64,000 bases of DNA, taken from NCBI RefSeq assembly GCF_018604545.1, contig NZ_CP075896.1, positions 62,001-126,000 on the forward strand, written 5' to 3'. The DNA is from Streptomyces koelreuteriae. Its GTDB lineage: Bacteria > Actinomycetota > Actinomycetes > Streptomycetales > Streptomycetaceae. Positions 7,749 to 15,157 of this stretch are shown here, piece after piece. The translations under genes and the position numbers were made by a program. Within the stretch, counting starts at the first letter, position 1. Every line of letters starts with the position of its first letter. The notes under the pieces are model-generated. The model did no database searches and was not told where the DNA came from. It saw only the letters and a program-made list of their open reading frames with translations.

Positions 7749-9113
7749 ATGCCCCGCCCCCTGCGGGTAGCCATCGTCGGATCCGGCCCCGCCGGGATCT
7801 ACGCCGCTGACGCCCTGCTCAAGTCCGAGGTGGCCGCCGACCCCGGTGTGTCCATCGACATCTTCGAGCGCATGCCGGCGCCGTTCGGACTGATCCGCTA
7901 CGGCGTGGCGCCGGACCACCCGCGGATCAAAGGCATCATCACGGCCCTGCACCAGGTCCTCGACAAGCCGCAGATCCGGCTCTTCGGCAACGTGGACTAC
8001 CCCTCCGACATCAGCCTGGACGACCTGCGGGCGTTCTACGACGGTGTGATCTTCGCCACCGGCGCGACGGCCGACCGCGCGCTGCCCCTGCCCGGCATCG
8101 AGCTCGACGGCTCGTACGGCGCCGCGGACTTCGTGTCCTGGTACGACGGCCACCCGGACGTCCCGCGCACCTGGCCGCTGGAGGCGGAGAAGGTCGCCGT
8201 CCTCGGCGTCGGCAATGTCGCCCTCGACATCGCGCGTGTCCTGGCCAAGACGGCGGACGAGCTGCTGCCGACGGAGATCCCGGCGAACGTCTACGAGGGT
8301 CTGAAGGCCAACCGGGCCAAGGAGATCCACGTGTTCGGCCGCCGGGGCCCGGCGCAGGCGAAGTTCAGCCCGATGGAGCTGCGGGAGCTGGACCACTCCC
8401 CCAACATCGAGGTCATCGTCGACCCCGAGGACATCGACTACGACGAGGGCTCGATCGCCACCCGGCGCGGCAACAAGCAGGCCGACATGGTCGCCAAGAC
8501 GCTGGAGAACTGGGCGATCCGCGACGCCGGCGACCGGCCGCACAAGCTCTTCCTGCACTTCTTCGAGTCGCCGGTCGAGGTTCTCGGCGAGGACGGCAAG
8601 GTCGTCGGTCTGCGCACCGAGCGCACGGAGCTCGACGGCACGGGCAACGTCAAGGGCACCGGCACCTTCAACACCTGGGACGTCGGCGCGGTCTACCGTG
8701 CGGTGGGCTACCTGTCCGACAAACTCCCCAAGCTTCCCTGGGACATCGACTCCGGCACCGTGCCCGACGAGGGCGGGCGGGTCATGCAGGAGTCCGGCGA
8801 GCACCTGCAGTCCACGTACGTCACCGGCTGGATCCGGCGCGGCCCCGTGGGCCTCATCGGGCACACCAAGGGCGACGCCAACGAGACGGTGTCCAACCTG
8901 CTGGACGACTACGCGAACGGCCGGCTCCAGACGCCCGCCACCCCCGCTCCCGAGGCCGTGGACGCGTTCCTCGCCGAGCGGAACGTCCGCTTCACCACCT
9001 GGGACGGCTGGTACAAGCTGGACGCCGCGGAGAAGGCGCTGGGTGAGCCGGAGGGCCGTGAGCGCGTGAAGCTCGTCGAGCGCGAGGACATGCTGCGGGC
9101 GAGCGGCGCCTGA
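7749..9113 (+). CDS. Ferredoxin-NADP+ reductase, FprA (adrenodoxin reductase) type
   Basis: The protein has 454 residues, the usual length. It transfers electrons between NADPH and ferredoxin, for example to feed cytochromes P450. The FAD-binding motif AIVGSGPAGIYAADALL is at the N-terminus, FERMPAPFGLIRYGVAPDHP follows, the NADP-binding stretch VAVLGVGNVALDIARVLA is central, and GWIRRGPVGLIGHTKGDA is the C-terminal FAD contact region. The ATG at 7749 has GAAGGGA upstream; an in-frame TTG 27 bp earlier is less likely. An iron-box-like site upstream suggests iron control. Confidence 0.95.
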   Translation: MPRPLRVAIVGSGPAGIYAADALLKSEVAADPGVSIDIFERMPAPFGLIRYGVAPDHPRIKGIITALHQVLDKPQIRLFGNVDYPSDISLDDLRAFYDGVIFATGATADRALPLPGIELDGSYGAADFVSWYDGHPDVPRTWPLEAEKVAVLGVGNVALDIARVLAKTADELLPTEIPANVYEGLKANRAKEIHVFGRRGPAQAKFSPMELRELDHSPNIEVIVDPEDIDYDEGSIATRRGNKQADMVAKTLENWAIRDAGDRPHKLFLHFFESPVEVLGEDGKVVGLRTERTELDGTGNVKGTGTFNTWDVGAVYRAVGYLSDKLPKLPWDIDSGTVPDEGGRVMQESGEHLQSTYVTGWIRRGPVGLIGHTKGDANETVSNLLDDYANGRLQTPATPAPEAVDAFLAERNVRFTTWDGWYKLDAAEKALGEPEGRERVKLVEREDMLRASGA

Positions 9114-9134
9114 CGCCCGTCCTGTAGGCCTGTG

Positions 9135-9169
9135 GGGCGGGTCCGGTGGCAATGTCACCGGACCCGCCC
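9135..9169 (+). terminator. Strong hairpin terminator
   Basis: Perfect 14-bp arms (GGGCGGGTCCGGTG and its complement) around a 7-nt loop, 22 bp after the ferredoxin reductase stop. There is no T-tract, as is usual in Streptomyces. Confidence 0.85.
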
Positions 9170-9261
9170 TTATGCGTGCTTGAAGCGTGTACGATCCGGA
9201 TGCTTCACCGAATCATCACGCGGCCTTCACAAGAGGGCCTTGCAAGGGGGGACGAACGTCC

Positions 9262-9756
9262 ATGCACATACGCCTTGTCGCCACCACGGCGGCCGTTGCC
9301 GGAGCCCTGATCGCCCTGACGGCGGTTCCGGCCCAGGCTGCCGAGTACAGCTCCGCACTGAAGATCCGCGGCATCCAGTACGACGCTCCGGGACGCGACT
9401 CGAACAGCTGCTCTTCGGGGAACACCGACGACGAGTACCTGACGATCGAGAACTACTCTCGGTCGACGACCGTGAACCTCAAGGGGTACGTCGTCAAGGA
9501 CGCCGCCGGCAACAAGTTCACCTTCACCGCCAGCCACACGCTGCAGCCCGGTGACTACGTGAAGCTGCGCGGCGGCAACGGGTCCGACTCCGACACGAAG
9601 AACGTCGTCTACCGCGACAACTGCAACTTCATGTGGAACAACGACAAGGACACGATCTACGTGTACAAGCCGTCCGGCAGCCGCGCCGACGTGCACTCGT
9701 ACACCAAGAGCGGCTCCGACAAGGACGGCAACGGGTACATCACGTACCACGGCTGA
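9262..9756 (+). CDS. Secreted lamin-tail-domain-like protein
   Basis: The protein has 164 residues. A Sec signal peptide covers residues 1-26 or 27 (VPAQA then AEYSS). The mature part looks like a small beta-sandwich of the lamin tail type: LKIRGIQYDAPG, DDEYLTIENYS, VNLKGYVVKDAAGNKFTF, LQPGDYVKLRGG. Two cysteines (SNSCSSG and RDNCNF) could form a disulfide outside the cell. AAGGGGGG lies before the ATG. It is monocistronic between two terminators. The fold assignment is by pattern; the target is unknown. Confidence 0.82.
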   Translation: MHIRLVATTAAVAGALIALTAVPAQAAEYSSALKIRGIQYDAPGRDSNSCSSGNTDDEYLTIENYSRSTTVNLKGYVVKDAAGNKFTFTASHTLQPGDYVKLRGGNGSDSDTKNVVYRDNCNFMWNNDKDTIYVYKPSGSRADVHSYTKSGSDKDGNGYITYHG

Positions 9757-9770
9757 CCTGGCATGAAGCT

Positions 9771-9801
9771 GAGGCCTGTTGCCGTTCCGGCAACAGGCCT
9801 C
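9771..9801 (+). terminator. Hairpin terminator after secreted protein gene
   Basis: Perfect 13-bp arms (GAGGCCTGTTGCC and its complement) with a 5-nt loop, 14 bp after the stop codon, followed by a short pyrimidine run. Confidence 0.85.
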
Positions 9802-9857
9802 ACGTTCTTCCCGCCGGACGCAGCATGATCGAGGGAGCCGAGCCCCCTGGAGGATCC

Positions 9858-10838
9858 ATGCCGCAGACGTCCGCCACCGGCCCGACCCACCGGCTGGTGC
9901 CTTCACCGGCCGGTCGCACACATCTCGTGGAGCAGGGAGACGGACCGCTGGTTCTGCTGCTGCACGGGTTCCCCGAGTCCTGGTACGCGTGGCGCCACCA
10001 GCTGCCGGCGCTGGCCGCCGCCGGCTACCGCGCGGTGGCCGTCGACGTCCGCGGCTACGGGCGCTCGTCCCGGCCCGCGGCGGTGGATTCGTACCGGATG
10101 CGGGAGCTGGTGGAGGACAACGTCGCCGTGGTGCGGGCACTGGGCGAGCGGTCCGCCGTGGTCGTCGGACACGACTGGGGCGCGAGCATCGCCGCGACCT
10201 CCGCGCTGCTCCGGCCCGAGGTGTTCCGCGCGGTGGGGCTCCTGAGCGTGCCCTACACCCCGCCCGGCGGCCCGAGGCCCGGCGAGGTCTTCGCCCGGAT
10301 GGGCGGCGACGAGGAGTTCTACGTCTCCTACTTCCAGGAGCCCGGCCGGGCCGAGGCCGAGATCGAGCCCGACGTACGCGGCTGGCTCGCGGGCTTCTAC
10401 GCCGCCCTGTCCGCCGACACGATGCCCGAAGCCGGTGCCCCCGACCCACACTTCGTCGGCCCCGGCGGAAGGCTGCGCGACCGCTTCCCCGTCGGCCGGC
10501 TCCCGCACTGGCTGGACGAGGCCGACCTCGACGTCTTCGCCGGGGAGTTCGAACGTACGGGAATGACCGGCGCCCTGAACCGCTACCGCAACATGGATCG
10601 GGACTGGGAGGACCTGACCGGCTTCGCCGGCGCTCCCGTCACCCAGCCGTCGCTGTTCATCGGCGGCGGCCTGGACGCGTCCACGACCTGGCTGGCCGAC
10701 GCGATCGAGGCGTTCCCGGCCACGCTGCCCGGCCTGGCGGCTTCACACATCCTGGAGGGCTGCGGCCACTTCCCGCAGCAGGAACGGCCCGACGAGACCA
10801 ATCGGCTCCTGATCGAGTGGCTCGCGGGTCTTCGCTGA
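9858..10838 (+). CDS. Alpha/beta hydrolase, epoxide hydrolase type
   Basis: The protein has 326 residues. The oxyanion-hole motif HGFPESW is at 36-42, the nucleophile aspartate is Asp106 in VVGHDWGAS (an aspartate rather than serine points to epoxide hydrolase or dehalogenase chemistry), a candidate acid is Asp273 in FIGGGLD, and the catalytic histidine is His304 in GCGHFPQQE. The ATG follows GGAGGATCC. Epoxide hydrolases add water to epoxides; the physiological substrate is not known. Confidence 0.9.
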   Translation: MPQTSATGPTHRLVPSPAGRTHLVEQGDGPLVLLLHGFPESWYAWRHQLPALAAAGYRAVAVDVRGYGRSSRPAAVDSYRMRELVEDNVAVVRALGERSAVVVGHDWGASIAATSALLRPEVFRAVGLLSVPYTPPGGPRPGEVFARMGGDEEFYVSYFQEPGRAEAEIEPDVRGWLAGFYAALSADTMPEAGAPDPHFVGPGGRLRDRFPVGRLPHWLDEADLDVFAGEFERTGMTGALNRYRNMDRDWEDLTGFAGAPVTQPSLFIGGGLDASTTWLADAIEAFPATLPGLAASHILEGCGHFPQQERPDETNRLLIEWLAGLR

Positions 10839-10861
10839 CCTAGAGGGCCGGGCCCGGGAGC

Positions 10862-10990
10862 CAGCATTTCCAGGGTGCGGGGCTGGATGGCCGGTGCGCG
10901 TGACGCTCCGGCTCGGTCCGGCGAGCGGTCGACGATCCGGAACGGGGTGTCGTACGCGCGCAGTTGTGTCGCGAGCGCGAGTCCGGTCGG
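10862..10990 (-). pseudogene. Remnant of FAD-dependent monooxygenase N-terminus
   Basis: On the minus strand this gap reads PTGLALATQLRAYDTPF, then RIVDRS, then RAPAIQPRTLEML. That is the conserved start of PheA/TetX-type flavoprotein hydroxylases, which normally have GAGPTGLAL, IVDR and AIQPRT. The preceding glycine-rich segment is degenerate and there is no start codon in place, and homology stops after about 43 residues. It is a decayed fragment left between the epoxide hydrolase and the roadblock cluster. Family recognition is by motif only. Confidence 0.55.
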
Positions 10991-11074
10991 GGCCGTGCGG
11001 CACGGCCGGGCCCTCCGCGCCGGGTGGCTCGCGGAGGGCCCTGATCGGTCGTGCCGGCTGACGACGGTGCCGTC

Positions 11075-11449
11075 TCAGACCTCCAGATCGGTCTCGATCC
11101 GGCGGAGCTGGTGGCGGGCCATCGCCATGTTGGCCCGGCTGCCGTCGAGCACGAGGTAGAGGAACAGCCCGCTGCCTCCGCGCCCCTTGATCAGGCGGAT
11201 GAGGTGGTACTGGGTGTTCAGGGTGATCAGGATGTCCTCGATCTCCTCCTTCAGGCCCAGGAGTTCCATGGTGCGCAGCTTGGCCCGTACGACGTCGGTG
11301 TTGCCGGCTGCGGCGACTTCCAGGTTGAAGTCCTTGGTGCTGCCGAGGGTGCCGAGTGCCATGCCGCTGGTGTAGTCGACGAGTGCGGCGGCCGTGGCTC
11401 CGTCGATGGAGCTCAGGCATTCCTTCAGCGCGGTCTCCGTGTTCGCCAT
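11075..11449 (-). CDS. Roadblock/LC7 domain protein
   Basis: The protein has 124 residues and consists of a single roadblock fold: LKECLSSIDGATAAALVDYT at the start, the long central helix KLRTMELLGLKEEIEDILIT, and the final strand-helix LFLYLVLDGSRANMAMARHQ. Roadblock proteins regulate or scaffold small Ras-like GTPases, as MglB does for MglA. AAAGGAA precedes the ATG. It is the last gene of a four-gene cluster that contains no GTPase, unlike the Streptomyces conservons. Confidence 0.88.
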   Translation of the reverse strand: MANTETALKECLSSIDGATAAALVDYTSGMALGTLGSTKDFNLEVAAAGNTDVVRAKLRTMELLGLKEEIEDILITLNTQYHLIRLIKGRGGSGLFLYLVLDGSRANMAMARHQLRRIETDLEV

Positions 11450-11505
11450 AAGTCAGTTCCTTTCGATCGGTGTTGCTCTTCGGTCGGTCCAGAGGTTCGG
11501 ATGGC

Positions 11506-12027
11506 TCAGATGCCGGTCTGCGGGCGCGGCTGGTGGGTGGGCCGCTGCGGTGTGCGGACCGGGAGGGTGCCGATGGGGCGGGCCGTGGCCGGGAGGGCCG
11601 CGGCGCGGTGTTCGGCGGGTACGGGCCGGTCGGCGTGGCGGCCGGTGCCGGGGCCGACGCGTGTGGTCAGCAGGTCGGCGATCCGGGCGCCGCTGCGCCG
11701 GCCCTCCAGGTGCAGACGGCCGACGTTGACGCGGTCCTCGGCGAGGAGGGTGAGGACGGCGGTGGTTCCGGCGGCGTAGGTCGCGACGTAGCCTCGGGAG
11801 CCGCGGACCAGCAGTTCGCGGAAGTCGCCGCGGCCGGCGGCGTCGGTCAGGCGGTAGGCGACACCGAGGGCGGCGGCGGTGAGCGCCGCGAGTCCCTCCG
11901 GTTCGGCCTCCGGCACGTCGTGAGCGAGGACGAGTCCGTCGACGGTGGCCGCGAGGGAGCCCGTCAGCCGGGGTACGCGGGTGCGGAGCCGACGCAGTTC
12001 GTCCAGGACGTCGGTCTCGACGGCCAT
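11506..12027 (-). CDS. Roadblock/longin-like regulatory protein
   Basis: The protein has 173 residues. The first ~120 residues have a roadblock-like pattern (LTGSLAATVDGLVLAHDVPE, then LTAAALGVAYRLTDAAGRGD, then GYVATYAAGTTAVLTLLAED) and the last ~45 are a proline/arginine-rich tail. The ATG at 12027 has GGAG at a 7-nt spacing; the ATG two codons earlier sits too close to that site. It lies between the other roadblock genes in the same orientation. The fold assignment is less certain than for its neighbours. Confidence 0.72.
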   Translation of the reverse strand: MAVETDVLDELRRLRTRVPRLTGSLAATVDGLVLAHDVPEAEPEGLAALTAAALGVAYRLTDAAGRGDFRELLVRGSRGYVATYAAGTTAVLTLLAEDRVNVGRLHLEGRRSGARIADLLTTRVGPGTGRHADRPVPAEHRAAALPATARPIGTLPVRTPQRPTHQPRPQTGI

Positions 12028-12065
12028 GAGCATTCTCCTTTCGGCACGCTGTCTTCGCGCGCGGA

Positions 12066-12887
12066 TCACAGTGCCTCCAAGGCGTGCAGGAGCCGTCGCA
12101 GCAGTGCGGTGTCGGGCTCGTCCGATACCACCGCATGAGGGGCGGGGCCGGGCTCGGCGGACGCGGGGGCGGGGACTGAGGCGGGGAGTGAGGCTGGGGC
12201 GGGGGTTGTGGCTACGGGGACGACCATCCCGGCGGCTGCCAGGCGGCGGAGTTCGACGAGGGTGTGGAACGTGCGGCAGGCGAGGGCCGTGGCGATCTGG
12301 GCGGCGGTGCGGACGCCGTCGACCTGGGCGAGGGTGAGGCTGCGGCGGGCCGGTAGGTCCGAGGGGTCGGCGTCGGGCGCCCGGGCGAGCGGGGCGAGGT
12401 CGACGCAGGGTTCGGGCCATATGCGGTGCAGCAGTTCGCGGCGGCGTCTCGACTCGCGCAGGAGGGCGTCCACGGGTACGGAGCGGACGGCGCCGAGCCA
12501 GTGCGCGACTCCCGGACGGAAGCGGAGTACCGGTCCGTCGTGGGCGAGGACGAAGTACGCCGCGTCGAACAGGGCGCCCAGATGGCACAGTTCCAGTGCG
12601 CCGGCGGCGAGTTGGCCGCTGTCGACCAGTTGCCGGCCGACCCTGCAGCGGCGGCCCGCCTGGTCGATCGCGGCCCACCAGCCGTCCGCGGCGAGCGCAC
12701 CGCTGTGGGTGAGCAGGTCACCCAGGTCGGGTGTGACGGCGGATTCGACGTGTACGACGTGTCCCGAGGCCAGATAGACGACGCCCGACTCGGTGGACAG
12801 GGCGCCGCTCGCGCCCTGCGCGGCAAGGGTGCCGAGCAGGGCCGAGGCCGGTTCGTCCGTGCGTGAAGCGCGGGTCGGCGTCATCAT
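12066..12887 (-). CDS. DUF4388 (PATAN)-like protein with C-terminal winged-helix-like segment
   Basis: The protein has 273 residues. The N-terminal part (GTLAAQGASGALSTESGVVY, then LASGHVVHVESA) has the pattern of PATAN/DUF4388 domains, which occur with roadblock proteins and response regulators. The segment SLTLAQVDGVRTAAQIATAL, then TFHTLVELRRLAAAGMV, resembles the helical tail usually found in these proteins. A low-complexity proline/alanine stretch follows, then a short helical end. Its start overlaps the upstream roadblock gene stop by 4 nt, so the two are translationally coupled. Confidence 0.72.
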   Translation of the reverse strand: MMTPTRASRTDEPASALLGTLAAQGASGALSTESGVVYLASGHVVHVESAVTPDLGDLLTHSGALAADGWWAAIDQAGRRCRVGRQLVDSGQLAAGALELCHLGALFDAAYFVLAHDGPVLRFRPGVAHWLGAVRSVPVDALLRESRRRRELLHRIWPEPCVDLAPLARAPDADPSDLPARRSLTLAQVDGVRTAAQIATALACRTFHTLVELRRLAAAGMVVPVATTPAPASLPASVPAPASAEPGPAPHAVVSDEPDTALLRRLLHALEAL

Positions 12888-13288
12888 CCGAGCACCAGTC
12901 GGTCCGCCATCTCGGCCAGCCGGATGCGGGCCAGGGCCAGGTTGCCGTCACTGCGGTCGAGCCATAAATGCAGGAACACGGTGCTGTCGAACGTCGTGCT
13001 GACAAATCTGAGCAGGTGGTACGAGTCGGCGTTCGTGATGATCAAATCCTGTACGGGTGGTTCTTTGCCGGATATCTCTCCCGCTTCGCCGCCGGCCGGT
13101 GCGAGGAGGCCGCTCTCTGTGGCGAGTCGGGCGAGTTCGGCGGTCTCCGCCGCCGTCGCCTCCAGGTCGCCGCCCGGTGCGTCACCCACCGCGCCCAGGG
13201 CGAGACCGCTGATCCAGTCGACCACCGATGCCCCTCGCGCGCCGGGCAACCGCATGGCCTCCAGCAGACTCTCGTCAATTCCGGGCAC
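12884..13288 (-). CDS. Roadblock/LC7 domain protein, first gene of cluster
   Basis: The protein has 134 residues. Roadblock landmarks are MRLPGARGASVVDWISGLAL, ETAELARLATESGLLA, VQDLIITNADSYHLLRFVST and VFLHLWLDRSDGNLALARIR. The GTG at 13288 has a purine-rich GAGGGGG site about 8 nt upstream; the frame is open further but with shadow sequence. It overlaps the DUF4388-like gene by 4 nt (ATGA). This gene likely carries the cluster promoter in the gap to its right. Confidence 0.83.
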   Translation of the reverse strand: MPGIDESLLEAMRLPGARGASVVDWISGLALGAVGDAPGGDLEATAAETAELARLATESGLLAPAGGEAGEISGKEPPVQDLIITNADSYHLLRFVSTTFDSTVFLHLWLDRSDGNLALARIRLAEMADRLVLG

Positions 13289-13812
13289 GCCGAATCCCCC
13301 TCCCCTGCACGGCCGTTCCCGCGAACGTGAGCACGACACTACGGTGTGTGCTCGGTGCAGGTGAACGCTTTGGCATTTTCCAAAGGAATGTGCAGTGGAG
13401 TGGGCAGAGGGGCATGCGGGATCGATCCGAAGCGAGCAGGAGTCGCCCTGCCGCGCTCCGGGGCTCTCAATCGGTGTCTTGACCTGGGCTCCAGCGCGTC
13501 GGGCCCGGCATCGCGCACTCGGCGGCGAGTCGCACGTTCGGGGGGCTTCCGCAGGGTGCCTCAGGGCTCATGCTGACCTCTTGCTGACTCTACTGATGGG
13601 TAGTCAGGTCCTATCGGGAGCCCATCCGCCCCGAGGCACTGTCCGTGTCGGTGAGCGCGTCCTACCCCGACCAACGGGCCTGTGCCACTGGCCGCCCGCC
13701 GCATCGCAGAACCCAAGGCATTCGGACTTCAGCGGGCGTTGATCTGTTCGCTGCCCTGCGCGCCGCCGGTGATGTAGATGAAAAAGCCGTAGCCCCCGGG
13801 CGGGGGCACGGG
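13289..13812. other. Non-coding gap upstream of the roadblock cluster
   Basis: No convincing gene. The promoter of the roadblock cluster should lie in the right-hand part of 13289-13400 on the minus strand. At 13736-13800 the minus strand reads PGGYGFFIYITGGAQGSEQI in the same frame as the broken gene to the right, beyond its stop codon, which may be more of that remnant. Confidence 0.5.
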
Positions 13813-14313
13813 TCAGTGGATGGGGCGCCAGTGCTCCAGCGCGTCGTCCAGCACAGGCGCCTCGGGGTCGTCACAGATCAGGCAGCCCCACACCAGACCG
13901 GGCACATCTGGGCCCATGGCATCGGCCGACCCTTCGGTGAGCGTGCGGTGAACGGCTTCGAGGTAGGCGGCGATCGACGGATAGCCAGGCTTGTCGCAGG
14001 CCAGATTGTCCGGCAGCGACCAGTAGCCGACGCCGCCCGCGCCCACGTAGTGCCCGGATTCGTCGCCGGTCAGCCACGGCCGACCTCGGGCAGCCAAGGC
14101 CGGAGCGAGTCCGCCGGGCTGCGCAGGATCCCGCCGGGCAAGAACGCCCCCGAGCCGACCTCGCCCTCTTGCTCATTAGCCTCGATGTACTGGTGCTCCA
14201 CACCGCCACACAGCCGCCAGAGATCGCCCAGCTCAGTATGAGACTGGGGCATTCGCCTTCAGCCAGGCCGTGAGGCGGCGCCAGGCCGTCTCCACACTCC
14301 GTTGATCGCTCAT
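13813..14313 (-). pseudogene. Broken SMI1/KNR4-like gene
   Basis: Three pieces of one apparent protein lie in two frames. It starts MSDQRSVETAWRRLTAWLKA at 14313, then shifts to HTELGDLWRLCGGVEHQYIE and GAFLPGGILRSPADSLRPWL, then shifts to RPWLTGDESGHYVGAGGVGY and YPSIAAYLEAVHRTL, ending LEHWRPIH at 13813. LWRLCGG and IAAYLEAVHRTL are typical of SMI1/KNR4-type immunity or knowledge-of-polymorphism proteins. At least one frameshift near 14240 and a second discontinuity with probable deletion near 14090 separate the pieces, so no full-length product is expected. Confidence 0.6.
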
Positions 14314-14482
14314 CCCGCCGACCTACTGAGAAGCCGTTGCCATACAGATCATGGAGTCTGTCGATCGAACGGGAGTCTCGATCGGGTGATCGCGGGCGCT
14401 GCCCGGCATGAGAGCAGGACCTGGCGGTATGCGGGGAAAATCCAGGGGAGCGGACGGCCGCGCGCTGCTACGGTCGGGCGCC

Positions 14483-14986
14483 ATGAGCTGGCTCCCCGAT
14501 GACTTCGTCCACCCCCTCCTGGTACCGCTGCCGGGCGGTGGCCATCACCTGCGGCCGATCCGGGAAGCGGACACCCCGCTCGACTATCCGGCCGTGATGG
14601 GTTCGCGCGAGCGGCTGTGGACCATCTTCGGCCCGGCCTGGGGCTGGCCCGCGGCCACCATGACCTACGAGGCCGACCAGGCCGACCTGTTGCGGCATGA
14701 GAAGGAGATCGCCGCACACCAGTCCTTCAACTACGCGCTGTTCGACGCGGCGGAGACAGCTCTGCTCGGCTGTGTCTACATCGACCCACCGGAGAGGGCC
14801 GGCGCGGACGGCGAGATCTCCTGGTGGGTGGTGGACGAGCTCGTGGGCAGCAAGGTCGAGCAGGCCCTCGCCGCGCTGGTGCCGCAGTGGATCGCCGCCG
14901 ACTGGCCGTTCGAGAAGCCGCGCTTCCTCGGCCGCGAGATCTCCTGGTCGGACTGGCTCGCCCTGCCGGAGCATCCCGACACCTAA
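14483..14986 (+). CDS. GNAT-like acetyltransferase family protein
   Basis: The protein has 167 residues. The pattern HHLRPIREADTPLDYPAVMG at the start, LFDAAETALLGCVYIDPPER in the middle and GADGEISWWVVDELVGSKVE follow the order of GNAT proteins (start helices, central strands, acyl-CoA region), but the pyrophosphate-binding R/Q-x-x-G-x-G/A loop is not clear. It may be a degenerate or non-catalytic GNAT fold. The ATG at 14483 was chosen for the onset of the conserved sequence. It stands alone, with no clear operon partners. Confidence 0.72.
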   Translation: MSWLPDDFVHPLLVPLPGGGHHLRPIREADTPLDYPAVMGSRERLWTIFGPAWGWPAATMTYEADQADLLRHEKEIAAHQSFNYALFDAAETALLGCVYIDPPERAGADGEISWWVVDELVGSKVEQALAALVPQWIAADWPFEKPRFLGREISWSDWLALPEHPDT

Positions 14987-15157
14987 GCGGTTGTTGGAGT
15001 CCAGGTAGCTCGGGGGTGCGATCCCATTCCGAGTGGTTCCCGGAGGCCCTGTTGTCTTTGTTTGCAGCGCACGCATGCCCACAGGCGTGATGGGGCGTGG
15101 CTCACCCTTCGCCGGACTCGGTGGTCCGATGGCGTTCGGTCCGCAAGGATGCGGCGG

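Noticed and set aside
13395..13742. Plus-strand open frame of 115 codons in the roadblock upstream gap
   Set aside because: Composition is typical of out-of-frame GC-rich sequence, and it covers the likely promoter region.
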